A stretch of DNA of 64,000 nt from Trichobilharzia szidati (GCA_944472155.2 OX235275.1:58483228-58547227), one strand, 5' to 3'. Positions 22,025-31,925 are shown, counted from the first letter of the stretch. Translations and numbers: made by a program. Notes: a model not told the origin generated them from the letters alone.

Positions 22025-22860
22025 CCATCCCGAGAACCCCGACCATTCAGGAAGTCTACACTTCCCAACGTGACTGGCTTAAACCAATTGTTATGGATTT
22101 CGTTGACTGATGAAGCCATGTTTTCGCTCGACCACTACTTGCTAGCTCGTTTCCATCCTGATCCATCCTATGTCAGCTAATATTGCCCGTTGAAGAAGGT
22201 GATGGCTAGGATTGTGTAACACATGTCCCAACCACCTCAGTTAGAGTAGTTTCACAACCACATCAATTGATTTTCCCTCCTTGCGCAACACTCGACGCTC
22301 AACCTCAGTATAGCTCACCTTATTATACCACAACCTAACACCTGAGATAGAACGCAGACACCTACGATCAAAGACAGCTAGTTGGCCTATTCATGTATTC
22401 CTCTTTCAATGGTTATGTCTCACCCATAGCGATAAGGGAGGACGGAGCGGACTTCTGAGCAGTACACACGCCCTTTGGTCGACAACCAGCCGGATATCAC
22501 GTCTACTAAGCTAGATATGGAGTGAGTTGGCATATGTCAAACAAGCCTTCTGTATCCGTGCTGAGATTTCGTCAACGATCACCCCGCTGGCGTTGGCTGA
22601 TGCGACTCCCCAGATTCAACACGCTCTACCACTTCACTCATTATCTCTAAGCTAGGAGGCAATATAGTCCAGTCCTGTAGCATCATCTTACATTTTACAG
22701 GAGTGAATCACATACAAAATATTCGGAGATTGCTGCTCCTCAAAGTGTTGAGAAAAGTCTGCGTCTTCACCTAGAATGCAGGACTATATCATTCGCATAT
22801 TCTAAGTCAACGAGATTATTTCCTGGTAAAAAGTCGATCCCTGAGTCACTGAAGTCAGTT
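22025..22860 (-). mobile_element. RTE-like LINE fragment (family RTE-B), diverged copy
   Basis: The minus strand matches the RTE-B copy at 27289-28136 in order: FTYLGSCISTNGL-type start near 22640, then a KISARIQKARA-like segment, RVYCSAVRS, the region of REEDMKRLSVFDHRCLRSL near 22320-22400, and HVLRMPNHRLP near 22200. Frames are broken. The 3' side ends near ccaagtgtagacttcctgaa-like sequence at about 22050. Confidence 0.65.
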
Positions 22861-22864
22861 ACGG

Positions 22865-24190
22865 TCAAGTCCATTATTATTATTATTGTACCCTTGGGTT
22901 CCTAGTGGAACATAGGGCTTCAACTACACGTCTCCACTTGCTTCTGTCTTCTGCTGTACTTTTCACCTGCATCCATGTTAGTGCATACTGTTTCAACTCC
23001 TCTTCACACGATCTCTTCCATGTCATCCTTAGATGTCCCACTCGCCGCTTCCCTTTCGGGTCCCACTTGAGCAATGGTCTGACGCTCGATGTCACCCAAC
23101 GGCCTCCTCAGCGAGTGTCCAATCCATCTCCACCTTCTCCTGCATATTTGTTGGGCGATTGGTTCTTGTTTTGTTTGTTCCCATAGTTTCTTGTTGGTGA
23201 TTCTTTCCAGCCATCTGATCCTCAGTAGTATAGAACGAAGACAGCTGTTGATAAAGGTCTGCAACAGGCTGTTGGAAATATTCTCTGTGACCCGCCAAGT
23301 TTCTGATCCGTATGGAGGAACTGACTGACTTGACGTTTGTATTGAAAATCCGAATTTTATTGTTGATGCTGAGTGACGAAGATTTCCAGATTGGTTTTGT
23401 AAGGTTGATGAATGTGTTTCTCGCCTTCCCGATTCTCGATTTGACATCCTCGTCCGTTCCTCCCGTAGTTGAGACAATGCTCCCTAGATAAGTGAATGAA
23501 GTAACCTCTTTCAAATCCCTCGGGTTGACGGGGATTGGCGCTTTATGTTGCTGGTGTTGTTGTTGGTTGGTTATTTTCATAACCTCCGTCTTGTCTATGT
23601 TCACCTGGAGTCCTGTCTTTGTTGCTTCTTCGACCAGTGTGTGTAACATCAAATATAAATCATCCACGCGCGAAATCCAGGTCTTCTAGGTTCTTCACGT
23701 CGGTCCAGGATATCCCTGTCTTCCCGTTTCCCACTGTCTGACGCATAATCCAGTCCACCACAATTAGGAATCAATATCATTGGTGATAATAAGCACCCTT
23801 GTCTGACTCCTGTGTTTACTCCAAACGCCTCGCTGAGTTTTCCGTTGTGGATCACTTGACATGTGCCGTTGTCGTACAGCTGTTGAATAAGGTTGATGAA
23901 TATTTGGGGTACGCCGTAGTACTCGAGTAGTTTCCAAATTACTTCGCGGTCAACGCTGTCCATCGAAGGCCTCCTCAAAGTCTATAAAGTTGAGGTAGAG
24001 GTTTCATTGCCATTCCATGCTTTGTTCGATGGTGATGCGTAGAGTCGCAATTTGGTCAGAACATGATTTGCCTTTCCTGAATCCAGCTTGTTCTGGTCGG
24101 AATTCTGTGCGTACAGTGCGTCCTTTATTCTCTCCATCAGTACATGTATAATGCAATTAAACATCATAGAAAAGCTTGTGGGCCATTCAG
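22865..24190 (-). mobile_element. RTE-A LINE, longest copy in the window
   Basis: Minus-strand pieces in order: HVLMERIKDALYAQNSDQNK (fingers), the palm DSVDREVIWKLLEYYGVPQI, LYDNGTCQVIHNGKLSEAFG with NTGVRQGCLLSPM (motif B), the region before FTYLGSIVSTTGGTDEDVKS, and the C-terminal RVVEALCSTRNPRV (near 22890). Motif C (YADD) falls in a damaged stretch near 23650. The 3' UTR ends at 22866 with a TTA repeat. RTE enzymes combine an AP endonuclease and an RT; the endonuclease is missing here. Frameshifts at several points. Confidence 0.83.
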
Positions 24191-24645
24191 CCAATGGGAC
24201 CCGCTATCCAATGGCCCATGAATTCCGAATTCTACCCACTGAATTTAACTCATCAACGAAAGTTAAATGAGACTGTTTAGAATCAAAAGTCATAGGGGAG
24301 AGATTTTATCAAAGTTTATTTCTGTAACAAATATGACTAACTATTACAATTTCGACAAGAATAAACAAACTGGTAATGATAATAGCTATTTCATTTCCAT
24401 GAGATGAATTTCAGAAAGTGAGATTGTTCCTTTCAGCCATTGAGAAAGAAAGATGTTTGTGAAAGCAAATAAGATGATGATAATAATGTTAGTTTATATG
24501 TATTTCACGTTGTATCCTGTGTCCATCTGAAAAAAACAGAACAATGTATACGATAACTTAGTGTAATTGACAAATTACATAGGCCATCAAACTAGTAGAT
24601 AATGGTCAACTGGATTAGTGGAACACACAACATTTTTCATTCCAC
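24191..24645. other. Unassigned AT-rich interval
   Basis: About 450 bp. The first 50 bp echo the HH-SINE flank (caatggcccatgaattc). No gene seen. Confidence 0.4.
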
Positions 24646-24649
24646 ACTA

Positions 24650-25112
24650 GTGTAATATGTCTAGTCCTATCTTCGGGGCAGACTGAATTCTATCAGTCAA
24701 GCTTGCAATGTGGCCACCATGCCACTAGGTGGCTCACCACCACGGTGCACTGTGAATTGTTGGTATTAAATGGTTGGAGGCAATCGGCCACAGGAAGCCT
24801 TGGACACCACCTAGGTCTCGTACTAGTTGGCACTCACCAGCCAGCAAGATGTATGTATCTGCAACCTTGAAGGAACTCATCTCCCTTCTGAGGAGACTCG
24901 AACCGGCGTCACTCAGTGAGTACTATAGACAGAGACGTTGCCACTGAGCCAGCTATTCAGGCTCGCGATTGACCTCCTGTAGGACTGTATTGGATATTTT
25001 TGATTGCACACTAGTCAGTAACTAGTGTACTGTGTGTGGTCCTATCTTCGGTGCCAACAAGTGCGAAACCTAGGTGGTGTCCAAGGCTTCCTGCCGATTG
25101 CCTCCAACCATC
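24650..25112 (-). mobile_element. tRNA-related SINE with inverted arms (SINE-C)
   Basis: Arms at about 24769-24830 (ggttggaggcaatcgg, ttggacaccacctaggt) recur inverted at 25050-25110. On the minus strand the middle reads gctggctcagtggcaacg (A-box like) and cggttcgagtctcc (B box). Fragments of the same family lie at 28745-29115 and 34687-34790. I infer a Pol III-type SINE; the arms could instead come from an inverted insertion pair. Confidence 0.55.
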
Positions 25113-25269
25113 TAATACAACATTTTTAGCTAAATCTAGAATAATTGACCCTGGTAAGTAAGATAAATAACCTAGAAAAAACAGGGCTGCGCCATTGCAC
25201 TGCACTGCATTCACTTGCATGTAATCACACAATAGAGTGGATAGAACAGGATGAGAGTATTAAAAAGTA

Positions 25270-25552
25270 GTACAGATGTTAGTTGGTGAATGGTGACTAG
25301 CCGTGAAATCCAGGGTAACGCACATTTCGTCCTATTTGGGACTCGTCATCTGGATGCACTGCGACGGTTCGAACCCAGTACCGACAGTTTCAAACGCCAA
25401 AGCATTATCCACTAGACCATGTGGGCCACGACAGCCACCATCTGTTATGTAACAGGTCATATTAATTAATTCGACAATGTTGTCAAAGCATCTGCACAAG
25501 GAGACGACATGTCAACCTGAAACCGAGGGCTTCGGTTCAATCAATCGACGGG
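25270..25552 (-). mobile_element. Sm-alpha-like SINE with hammerhead
   Basis: On the minus strand: gtggtctagtggataatgc (A box), ctgggttcgaaccg (B box), then atccag, a hammerhead-like core with stem II GTCC/GGAC and GAAA, and ctggat. The order and the words gagtcccaaataggacgaaa match what I know of the schistosome Sm-alpha satellite and SINE hammerhead. The exact ends are uncertain. Confidence 0.7.
25308..25355 (-). ncRNA. Sm-alpha-type hammerhead, degenerate
   Basis: Stem I ATCCAG/CTGGAT is perfect, stem II GTCC/GGAC is intact and GAAA is present. The core reads ATGACGA, so C3 is A, and the cleavage region is changed (GTTAC in place of GTC). Probably no longer self-cleaving. Confidence 0.6.
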
Positions 25553-25839
25553 AAAATCTAAAATTGAATTAAGTAAAAGGTAATAAAGTTAGGTGGAGAG
25601 GCAAAGAGGTTAATCACTGCAGCTTTGTTTATCGATTCAACATTGCACACGTACATTCGGAATGACAAAACGCCACCTACAATGGAGATATGGAAAGTGG
25701 CAAAATACAACAAAGGGAATTTGTAGAGAAGGAAAGGGAGAGAAAATATTTATATAAGACAAACTGCGAAGCCGTGTGACTAAAAGTGATATGACTATGC
25801 GCTGGAATAATTTATACTCGAAAGCTTGTCATCCACATG

Positions 25840-26105
25840 TGAGGACAAATACTCGCCACCAAAGATATTGGCTAGCAGTTGCACTATATCGTGAATTGCC
25901 AGAAGTTAGAATTCATGCGGTGGCCATTGAATCGGGTCCCAGCGGCTCAATGGTCTACGAGCTAGCTCGCCTTGTAACCAGAAGGTCCTGGGTTCGAACC
26001 ACAGTAGGCGGGTGCGTACTGCTGAAGAGACCCAAAATAGGACGAGATAGCTGTCCAGTACTCTCAGGTTTCCCAATCGTTCTCTAACCAATATCAGGTC
26101 ATGAT
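25840..26105 (+). mobile_element. HH-SINE copy with well-kept core
   Basis: Contains gttagaattcatgcggtggc, the A-box region ggctcaatggtctacgagct, the B box gggttcgaacc, the hammerhead at 26016-26061 and a tail cgttctctaaccaatatc. The 5' body is missing, so it is 5' truncated. Confidence 0.7.
26016..26061 (+). ncRNA. Hammerhead motif in HH-SINE, near-canonical
   Basis: Stem I GTACTG/CAGTAC is perfect and the core CTGAAGA is canonical. Stem II has one A-A mismatch. GAGA replaces GAAA (A14 to G), stem III is ATAGCTGT (palindromic with one wobble) and the triplet is GTC. The A14 change probably inactivates it. Confidence 0.6.
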
Positions 26106-26269
26106 GAAATCCTTAAAATATTGTTATTTACTTCTATATTGTCGTTCACATATATTAAATTTATTTGTCTTGCTTTTTCTGAAGTCCTCTTGTGTTTTAT
26201 TCTTATTAGATTTGGATGTTTATAAGCGTATTAATTCTACTACAACACGAGTTTTTGATGTATTGTGTC

Positions 26270-26935
26270 GTCTGAGCCGGACAGTTTGTTTGCGATGCTT
26301 TCATCGCCCTACTAGTCAACATCTTCAGCGCATACTTCAGTTTGATGAAGTCAGCTTTTAGATTTCTCCACGAGTTCACACTATTAGTCATCTCTCCTGG
26401 TGACCACCTTGAACGTGATTAGTTGTTTTCGTGTGTTTTACACCCTCTAGGCTATTTGTATTGGAACTGATTATTTCCTTCACTTGAACTTTCACCCTTT
26501 GTGGTTGAGTGAGATTTCCTTCCTATCTATTGGTAATTTTTTCTATCTCGATTTGTCAATTGATTGACGATTCACTGAAATATCAGGCTTCTAAAGATTC
26601 TCTAGCCTTCTTGGTATTTCCTTTGTCTAATATTTGAACGCTGGTTGTCCTAGTCAAATTGATGTCTGTGGTTGTCTGCATGCAGTGAGGCGATATGAGG
26701 GAGTAGATGTCATCTCTTTTGACGACTAGCTTTTGATCATCGAGACGAAGACGAAGGGGACGTCCACTCTGGTCGATGTAGTGTTTTTCACAGTCGTTGC
26801 AATTTATTTTGTAGATCATGTTGGTTTTATCTTCTTTCGTCGTTCAGTCTTTCGGTTGACACAGGACTGGCTGGCTGAGTTAAGTTATTCTGTTGGTTTG
26901 TGTATGACGTCAACTCCTAAAGGTTTGAAGAGTCT
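26270..26935 (-). mobile_element. Penelope-like element (P1), minus arm of head-to-head pair
   Basis: The minus strand reads MIYKINCNDCEKHYIDQSGR followed by PLRLRLDDQKLVVKRDD (26819 onward), the GIY-YIG start. YIG is YID here, and both Cys are kept. Then come ILDKGNTKKARESLEA and, nearer 26270, LKYALKMLTSRAMKASQ. It mirrors 26965-27288 plus 28137-28465. Confidence 0.75.
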
Positions 26936-28465
26936 TGCACAAAGGAAAACGCCCTACCATATATAAAGGACATCTCAGAAATCACTGCAAGACTCTTTAA
27001 ACCTTTAGGAATTGACGTTGTACACAAACCAACAAAGTCACTTCACTCAATTCTATGTCAACCAAAAGACTCAACAGCGAAGGAAGATAAAACCAACATC
27101 ATCTACAAAATAAATTGCAACGACTGTGAAAAACACTACATCGACCAAAGTGGACATCCCCTTCGTCTTCGTTTCGATGATCATAAGCTAGCCGTCAAAA
27201 GAGATGACATCCACTCCCTCATATCGCCTCAGTGCATACAGACAACCACAGACATCAATTTGACTAGGACAACCAGCGTTCAAATATTGGCTGGCTGGCT
27301 GGATTCAACATAGAACTTGGCACCGAAGTGCAGCAGTTCGAGTTGCCACGTTCCAAATAACACACAAAGGTAGACAGAAAAATGAGAGAAGAGAATCAAT
27401 AGAGTTTTGACAAGTATAAGAGTGAAACAGAGTGAGTAATGGTAGAAAGGAATATGAAAGATTACACAAGAGACTGAATACATCTGCGTAAGCCATTGAC
27501 AACGATTTTGAGCCATGTCACCTATTGTCTCCAGCCATTGATTCTTAGAGTCCCGAGGGTGGGCCCCAACCCGGAAGTCTGCATCTCCCTACCTGACTCA
27601 GTTTAACTGTCAAGGATTTCATGGATTGATGAGGCCATGTTTTTGTTTGGCCACCACTTACTCTTTTCCAACCTGCACCTATATCAGCTAGTAATGCCCG
27701 TTCGTCGGGGGAGGCGATGGTTAGGCATGCGCAGCACGTGACCTAGCCATCTCAATCTATGTAACTTTATAGCCTCTTCAATTGATTTTCCCTCTTTACC
27801 CAACACTCTACGCCTAACGTCAGCATTACTTACCTTATTATACCACCTAACGCGAGAAAGAGATCGTAAACATCTGTGGTCAAAAACAGACAATCTCTTC
27901 ATGTCTTCCTCTCTCAATGGTCACGTCTCACCGCCATAGAGAAGGACGGAGCGAACTGCTGAGCAGTATACACGTCCCTTGGTTGATAGCCGGATGTCAC
28001 GCCTACGCCAGAGACGGTGTAAGTTAGCGAAAGCAGCTCGAGCTTTTTGGATCCGTGCTGAGATTTTGTCACCAATCAATCCGTTGGTGCTGATACAACT
28101 TCCCAAATAGGTGAAGTGGTCAACATGTTCTATCACTTCAAATATTAGACAAAGGAAATACCAAGAAGGCTAGAGAATTTTTAGAAGCCTGTCTGGTATT
28201 CCAGTGAATCGTCAATCAATTGACAAATCGAGATAGAAAAAATTACCAATCGATAGGAAGGAAATCTCACACAACCACAAAGGGTAAAGTTCAAGTGAAG
28301 GAAACAATCAGTTCCAATACAAGTAGCCTGGCAGGTGTGAAAACACACAAAAACAACCAAAGAGTCACGTTCAAGGTGGTCACCAGGAGAGATGACTAAT
28401 AGTGTGAACTCGTGGAGAAATCTAAAAGCTCACTTCATCAAGTATTGAAGTATGCGCTGAAGATG
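26936..28465 (+). mobile_element. Penelope-like element (P1), plus arm, split by RTE-B insertion
   Basis: 26936-27288 reads KDISEITARLFKPLGID, then the GIY-YIG start with NCNDCEKHYIDQSGHPLRLR. It resumes after the insertion at 28147 (ttagacaaaggaaataccaa) and runs to about 28465. It shares the G-to-D change in YIG with the minus arm, so the two arms come from one duplication event or one subfamily. Confidence 0.75.
27289..28136 (-). mobile_element. RTE-B LINE, 5'-truncated, TSD-flanked, inside a PLE
   Basis: The minus strand (28136-27921) reads HVDHFTYLGSCISTNGLIGD then KISARIQKARAAFANLHRLW and RVYCSAVRSVLLYGGET. After a frame shift, REEDMKRLSVFDHRCLRSLS continues and ends with HRLRWLGHVLRMPNHRLPRR. 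This is the post-RT region of an RTE-type LINE. The 3' UTR ends in a (CCAG)n-like tail at 27289-27302. A 10-bp target duplication TTCAAATATT flanks it (27279-27288 and 28137-28146). Its last 340 bp appear identical to 32555-32895. Confidence 0.85.
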
Positions 28466-28529
28466 TTCTTGTTGTCACCCCATGTTCATGTGTCTCAATG
28501 TAATTAACATTCAAGAGAGAACTGTATGA

Positions 28530-28740
28530 ATAACAGTGCGTCGTTGGCACAGCGCTCGCCAACCACGCAAGTGGTTCGAAGTTCGATCCCCAGCCACCAA
28601 CGCACTCCTTTACCTCGCCAAGCCATTAATAAGACTGGTAAAGAGGGAAGGTTGGGCATGAGGCTAACAAACCCATCCCATAAGAATAAATACCACTGCT
28701 ACCGAAACTTCAATTTTTCAAAATTCCTGAACACTAAATT
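28530..28740 (+). mobile_element. SINE-Gly copy, plus strand
   Basis: Head gtgcgtcgttggcacagcgc (A-box region), B box agttcgatccc, then ccagccaccaacgcactcc, the body gactggtaaagagggaaggt and caaacccatcccataag, ending near ccgaaacttcaa. The RTE-like tail is lost. Confidence 0.65.
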
Positions 28741-28744
28741 CTAT

Positions 28745-29115
28745 CAGTAACATCTGCAACGCGGTTCAGCATCACGGTGTGCACTAAGAATTGTTATTCA
28801 TTAGTTCCAGACAGTCAGCAAGTAGCCTTAGACCTAGATTTCGTCTTTGTTGGCATATACACACCAGTCAGCAAGGCACATCTGAAATCTGGAAAGAATT
28901 CATCTCCCATCTGAGATTTGACCCTACGTCATCCAGTGCTACTATCGAAGTCGGCCTTGTGATTGACCTTCTGTAAGAGTGTAATGAATACAGTGATTAC
29001 ATACAGTCAAAGAATCCACTATAGTCCTACAGGAGGTCAATTGCGAGGTGAAGAGTACCAACCAGCGATCCAAGGCTTCCTGCTGATGACCTCCAGTCAG
29101 CTAACTACAACAGTA
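28745..29115. mobile_element. SINE-C, degenerate
   Basis: 28760-28990 parallels the SINE-C at 24650-25112 (cacggtgtgcactaagaatt, gtcagcaaggcacatctgaa, gattgaccttctgtaagagt). 29020-29100 is a second inverted piece (ctacaggaggtcaattgcga, ccaaggcttcctgctgatga). Confidence 0.5.
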
Positions 29116-29303
29116 ATACAGGATTAATATCATATACAACTACTACAGCATGCTTACCTGATTGTTTGTATCTGCTTCTGATTGGGGGTTATCATCGCCT
29201 CTGATCACCGACCGCCTTTATGCGTTTCGAATATCATTCGATACAATAATGGATCTCTGTATGGTCATTTTTAATAAACAAATCAGACATTATTTTTACA
29301 GCC

Positions 29304-30732
29304 TTACATTGTTTTATACAACTGACGATTTCTTCTAATCAAATTATAACTTGGATTCATTTGTAATCCCTTTGTCTGTGGATGACCACGTCGTCCTGGA
29401 GCTAGTCGTGTACAGAATGATGGTGGGACAAGTATCCGCTTCATTCGATCACAATATAAATCATAATTATTCAATGTGATTTTGGGAACTGTGTGTGGAA
29501 ATGTAACGAGGAGAAGGCAAGAGTCAGGCAACAGATCGTTTATTAAGGAAAATCAACACATATTTATAGATTTTAATGTACATTATTGTTAGTACAAAAA
29601 TACAGTCTTTTGACTGGTTGTTTCTCACAGAAAGTTAACCTTGCTTCTCTTTGTGGCTGTGTCAGATCACCCATATGCTAACCGTATCCGCCTACGTAAA
29701 TCCTTTGTTCTCATTTTTCTCACGACCAATGTTGGGGACGTGAATATTGACGTCAATTACTGTCTACCAACTTTTGCTAGAGGTCAGCTGTCACTACACT
29801 CGTCCCCCCATCAAAGACTTGCGACTGAAGTTGGTTCGGTCTTCTTAATTCTAAGGGCTTTGTTCGTTCGTCTTGCTGTCTGAAATCGCGGCGCTCGCTG
29901 ATGTTCACCTGTTTCTCTTTGTTTGCTATTGCGATTGTGTCTGCGTAACCCCATCTGAACGTGACCATAAGTGGTCCTTCCCACTTTGGAAACTGTTTGC
30001 CTGACCCTGTCACACATTCGTAGGTATTTCGCCTCACACTTTCATATGCTGCTTTCTCCCGACCTCCAAGTAGCAGCCTCATCGCTGACAGATCTGACAG
30101 AACGCCACTCGAGTGCGCAGAAGCCTCGGAATCCTGCTCGGAGATCCATATGTCTCCATCAAAAACTGCAGGGCATAGGCTTTCCATTTGTCGGTAGGCA
30201 TTATTGTAGATTATTGTTAGTAGAAAAACACAGTCTTTTGATTGCTTGTTTCTCACACAAAGTTAACCTTGCATCTCTTCGTGGCTGTGTCAGAGCATCC
30301 ATATGCTAACTGTATCCGCCTACGCAAAGCCTTTGTTCTCATTTTCTCACCACCAATATTGGGGACATAAACATTGACGTAAATTACTGTCTACCAACTT
30401 TGGCTAGCAGCCAGCTCTCACCACAAAAAGAGAATACACGAAAAAGACGATAGAAACAATCTACAAAACAGATATGATACCTCCTACTTACTATGTGAAT
30501 TCAATTCAATACCGATAAGAAACACGGTTGTCATATCATGTGTGAAATTAACATGACCAATGAATTTAACAATGCCTTCAAATCGATTCCATAGTTTTAC
30601 GTTGTCGTTAAGTTTATACTTTTCATTGACATATTCTAGTTGTTCATTTTCCAATGGGATATTGAAACATTGACAAATATCACAAGTACAGTTCAGTGAT
30701 GTTAATTTGTTACACTTGTCTTTTGTATTCAT
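29304..30732 (-). CDS. CAP-Gly-like protein, two-exon gene (exons 30732-30492 and 29488-29304)
   Basis: Exon 1 starts at an ATG (30732) and codes 80 residues plus one base. It ends at a strong donor (cata|gtaagt, 30491). The acceptor cacacacag lies at 29489. Exon 2 (2 bases plus 60 codons) ends TAA at 29304. The phases match (1 + 2 nt make an Ile codon), giving about 141 residues. Residues about 43-60 (NDNVKLWNRFEGIVKFIG), FLIGIEL (71-77) and, in exon 2, the RILVPPS run follow the CAP-Gly fold (FGTVRFIG, GIELD, FVPPS), which binds microtubule plus-end proteins or EEY tails. The diagnostic GKNDG loop is not recognisable, so the ligand may differ. The N-terminus is Cys-rich (C7, C15, C17, C20, C22). 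The intron holds an LTR-A element. A retained fragment or pseudogene is possible, but intact frames across the junction argue for a gene. Confidence 0.62.
29502..30425 (-). mobile_element. LTR-A miniature element inside the CAP-Gly intron
   Basis: Low-coordinate LTR 29502-29798 (complement of the LTR, ends tgtaac...ctaca), the complement of the polypurine tract at 29799-29809, an internal region to about 30200 that matches 1321-1730, then a second LTR 30201-30425. The second LTR lacks its U5 end and the primer-binding region. Flanks are aaa-type and give no clean 4-bp duplication. Its LTR edge lies only 12-13 nt upstream of the exon 2 acceptor. Confidence 0.82.
29777..30256 (-). pseudogene. 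Internal ORF of LTR-A element, second copy
   Basis: 159 codons; the shared part runs AYRQMESLCPAVFDGDIWI through GSGKQFPKWEGPLMVTFRWG to the LRRPNQLQ end. Compared with 1303-1722 it differs by scattered substitutions and a short internal length change (GVLSDLSAMRLLLGG against GVQELSAMRLLLGTLLGG), and the frame stays open. See the first copy for interpretation. Confidence 0.5.
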
Positions 30733-31067
30733 TGTGAAATTTTAAAAAAACATGCACACACACATTACATGACTAGTCAAATATATCTGTAAAATAAAAA
30801 AGAGAAGAAATCCGTTCGATATTAGTGTGGAAATTACATGGAGAGAGAGAGAGGATAATCAAAATAAGCACCACTAACTACCAATCAGCAAATGACCTTG
30901 AAAGCGCCAATCACGTGAAGGCGGCATTTTTGTATATGCAGTACATATATTTATGAGCAAAAAGGCATAAAAACTGTAGAAAAGTGGTATCAGAGGGGAT
31001 ACCATCCTATCATCACATATGATAAAAGCAGCTCTCAGTTTAAGGTTAGATTATCAACAGAGTGTAA
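30733..31067. other. Upstream flank of CAP-Gly gene
   Basis: 335 bp, AT-rich with a CA-rich run near 30755 and a GA run near 30842. It would hold the promoter and any 5' UTR of the CAP-Gly gene. A TATA-like cctctctctctctccatgta-type pyrimidine run (minus strand) is visible; no confident promoter. Confidence 0.35.
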
Positions 31068-31290
31068 TTTTTACGAGTTGATCACGAATTGGTATCAGTT
31101 AGAGAACCACTCAAAACGAGCACTGGAGTACTGGACAACTGTTTCATCCTAGTTTTTTGGGGGAATCATCGACAGTATGCACCGATACTATGTGAGGTTC
31201 GAAACCAGGACCTTCCGGTTACAAGGCAAGCTAGCTCGTATACCATTCAGCCACTGGGACCCAACTCAATGGCTCATGAATTCTAACTTC
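31068..31290 (-). mobile_element. HH-SINE, minus half of an inverted pair
   Basis: On the minus strand: cccagtggctgaatggtata, cttgtaaccggaaggtcctg, B-box region ggtttcgaacc, the hammerhead region TCGATGA...GGATGAAACAG with C3 and U4 lost, and the tail ggttctctaactgatacc. Confidence 0.65.
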
Positions 31291-31500
31291 TACCAATTCG
31301 TATACAAGCCAGCTTGCCTTGTAACCGGTAGGTCCTGGGTTCGAACCCCGCACAGTGTGGGTGCGTACCGCCGATGATTCCCAAAAACTAGGATGAAACA
31401 GCAGCTGTCCAGTACTCCAGTGCTCGTTTTCAATGGTTCTCTAACTGTTATCAATCCGTGATCAACTCGTAAAAACAAAACTAACCCTTTCAAACCAACT
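31291..31500 (+). mobile_element. HH-SINE, plus half of an inverted pair
   Basis: From ttctaacttctaccaattcg through gtaggtcctgggttcgaacc and gtgcgtaccgccgatgattc to ggttctctaactgttatc. The core carries U4 to C. It meets the minus half near 31290, forming a palindromic junction. Confidence 0.65.
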
Positions 31501-31504
31501 ATAG

Positions 31505-31690
31505 AGAGTGTAATTTCACTGTGGGTAAAATTTATTTTGATAAAGTTTCATAGTGTAATACAGTAATATTTACTGAGTAATAAACTGGGCTCGAAACGTC
31601 ATCAGTTAATATTACTGTATAACACCATCAAAATAAATTTTATCCGCAACGGAATTATACTCTACCACTGCAGTGCCCAAGTTCTATTCT
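31505..31690. repeat. PLE terminal inverted repeat
   Basis: 31523-31580 (taaaatttattttgataa, gtaatacagtaatattta) pairs with 31600-31655 (taatattactgtataaca, tcaaaataaattttat). The loop is gagtaataaactgggctcga plus aacgtcatc. The words cgaaacgtcatcagt and agtgcccaagtt match the P2 terminal repeat at 16090-16190. Confidence 0.6.
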
Positions 31691-31739
31691 TATATCAACG
31701 GAGTAATTTAACCACATTCTATGCATGCAATTATCTAGG

Positions 31740-31925
31740 TCTTCTTACCCTGACAATAACCCTAATCTTTCCTGAGCCTAACCCTAACGTGAAAATATCC
31801 CTAAGCCTAACTGTAATCTAACTCGAATCAACTCTAATATCGCCTTTTATTAGGTTAACCTAACCCTAACTTGTCCTTGCCTTAAAGCATAACTTAATCT
31901 TTCCCAAACCTAAGATGAAACTTCC
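31740..31925. repeat. Degenerate telomere-like repeats (CCCTAA family)
   Basis: Repeated words cctaaccctaac, ccctaatc, ccctaagcc, ggttaacctaaccctaac. CCCTAA/TTAGGG is the metazoan and schistosome telomere unit. The repeats are interrupted and diverged, so this is an interstitial relic and not a chromosome end. Confidence 0.55.

Larger units (their letters stand above)
25113..25800 (+). mobile_element. Penelope-like element (family P2) interrupted by an Sm-alpha-like SINE
   Basis: 25118-25268 (ttagctaaatctagaataat) parallels 15385-15510 of the P2 element. After the SINE, 25553-25800 (gaggttaatcactgcagc, tttgtttatcgattcaac, gccgtgtgactaaaagtgat) parallels 15510-15720 and 16030-16060. The SINE therefore landed in an older PLE. 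Confidence 0.65.

Noticed and set aside
27280..27516. Identical 71-residue hydrophobic peptide in 27280-27516 (-) and 32678-32995 (+) as a membrane protein gene
   Set aside because: It lies in the 3' UTR side of the RTE-B LINE; identity reflects recent LINE copies and not selection on a protein.
31740..31925. Chromosome end
   Set aside because: The telomere-like words are degenerate and flanked by normal repeat DNA on both sides.
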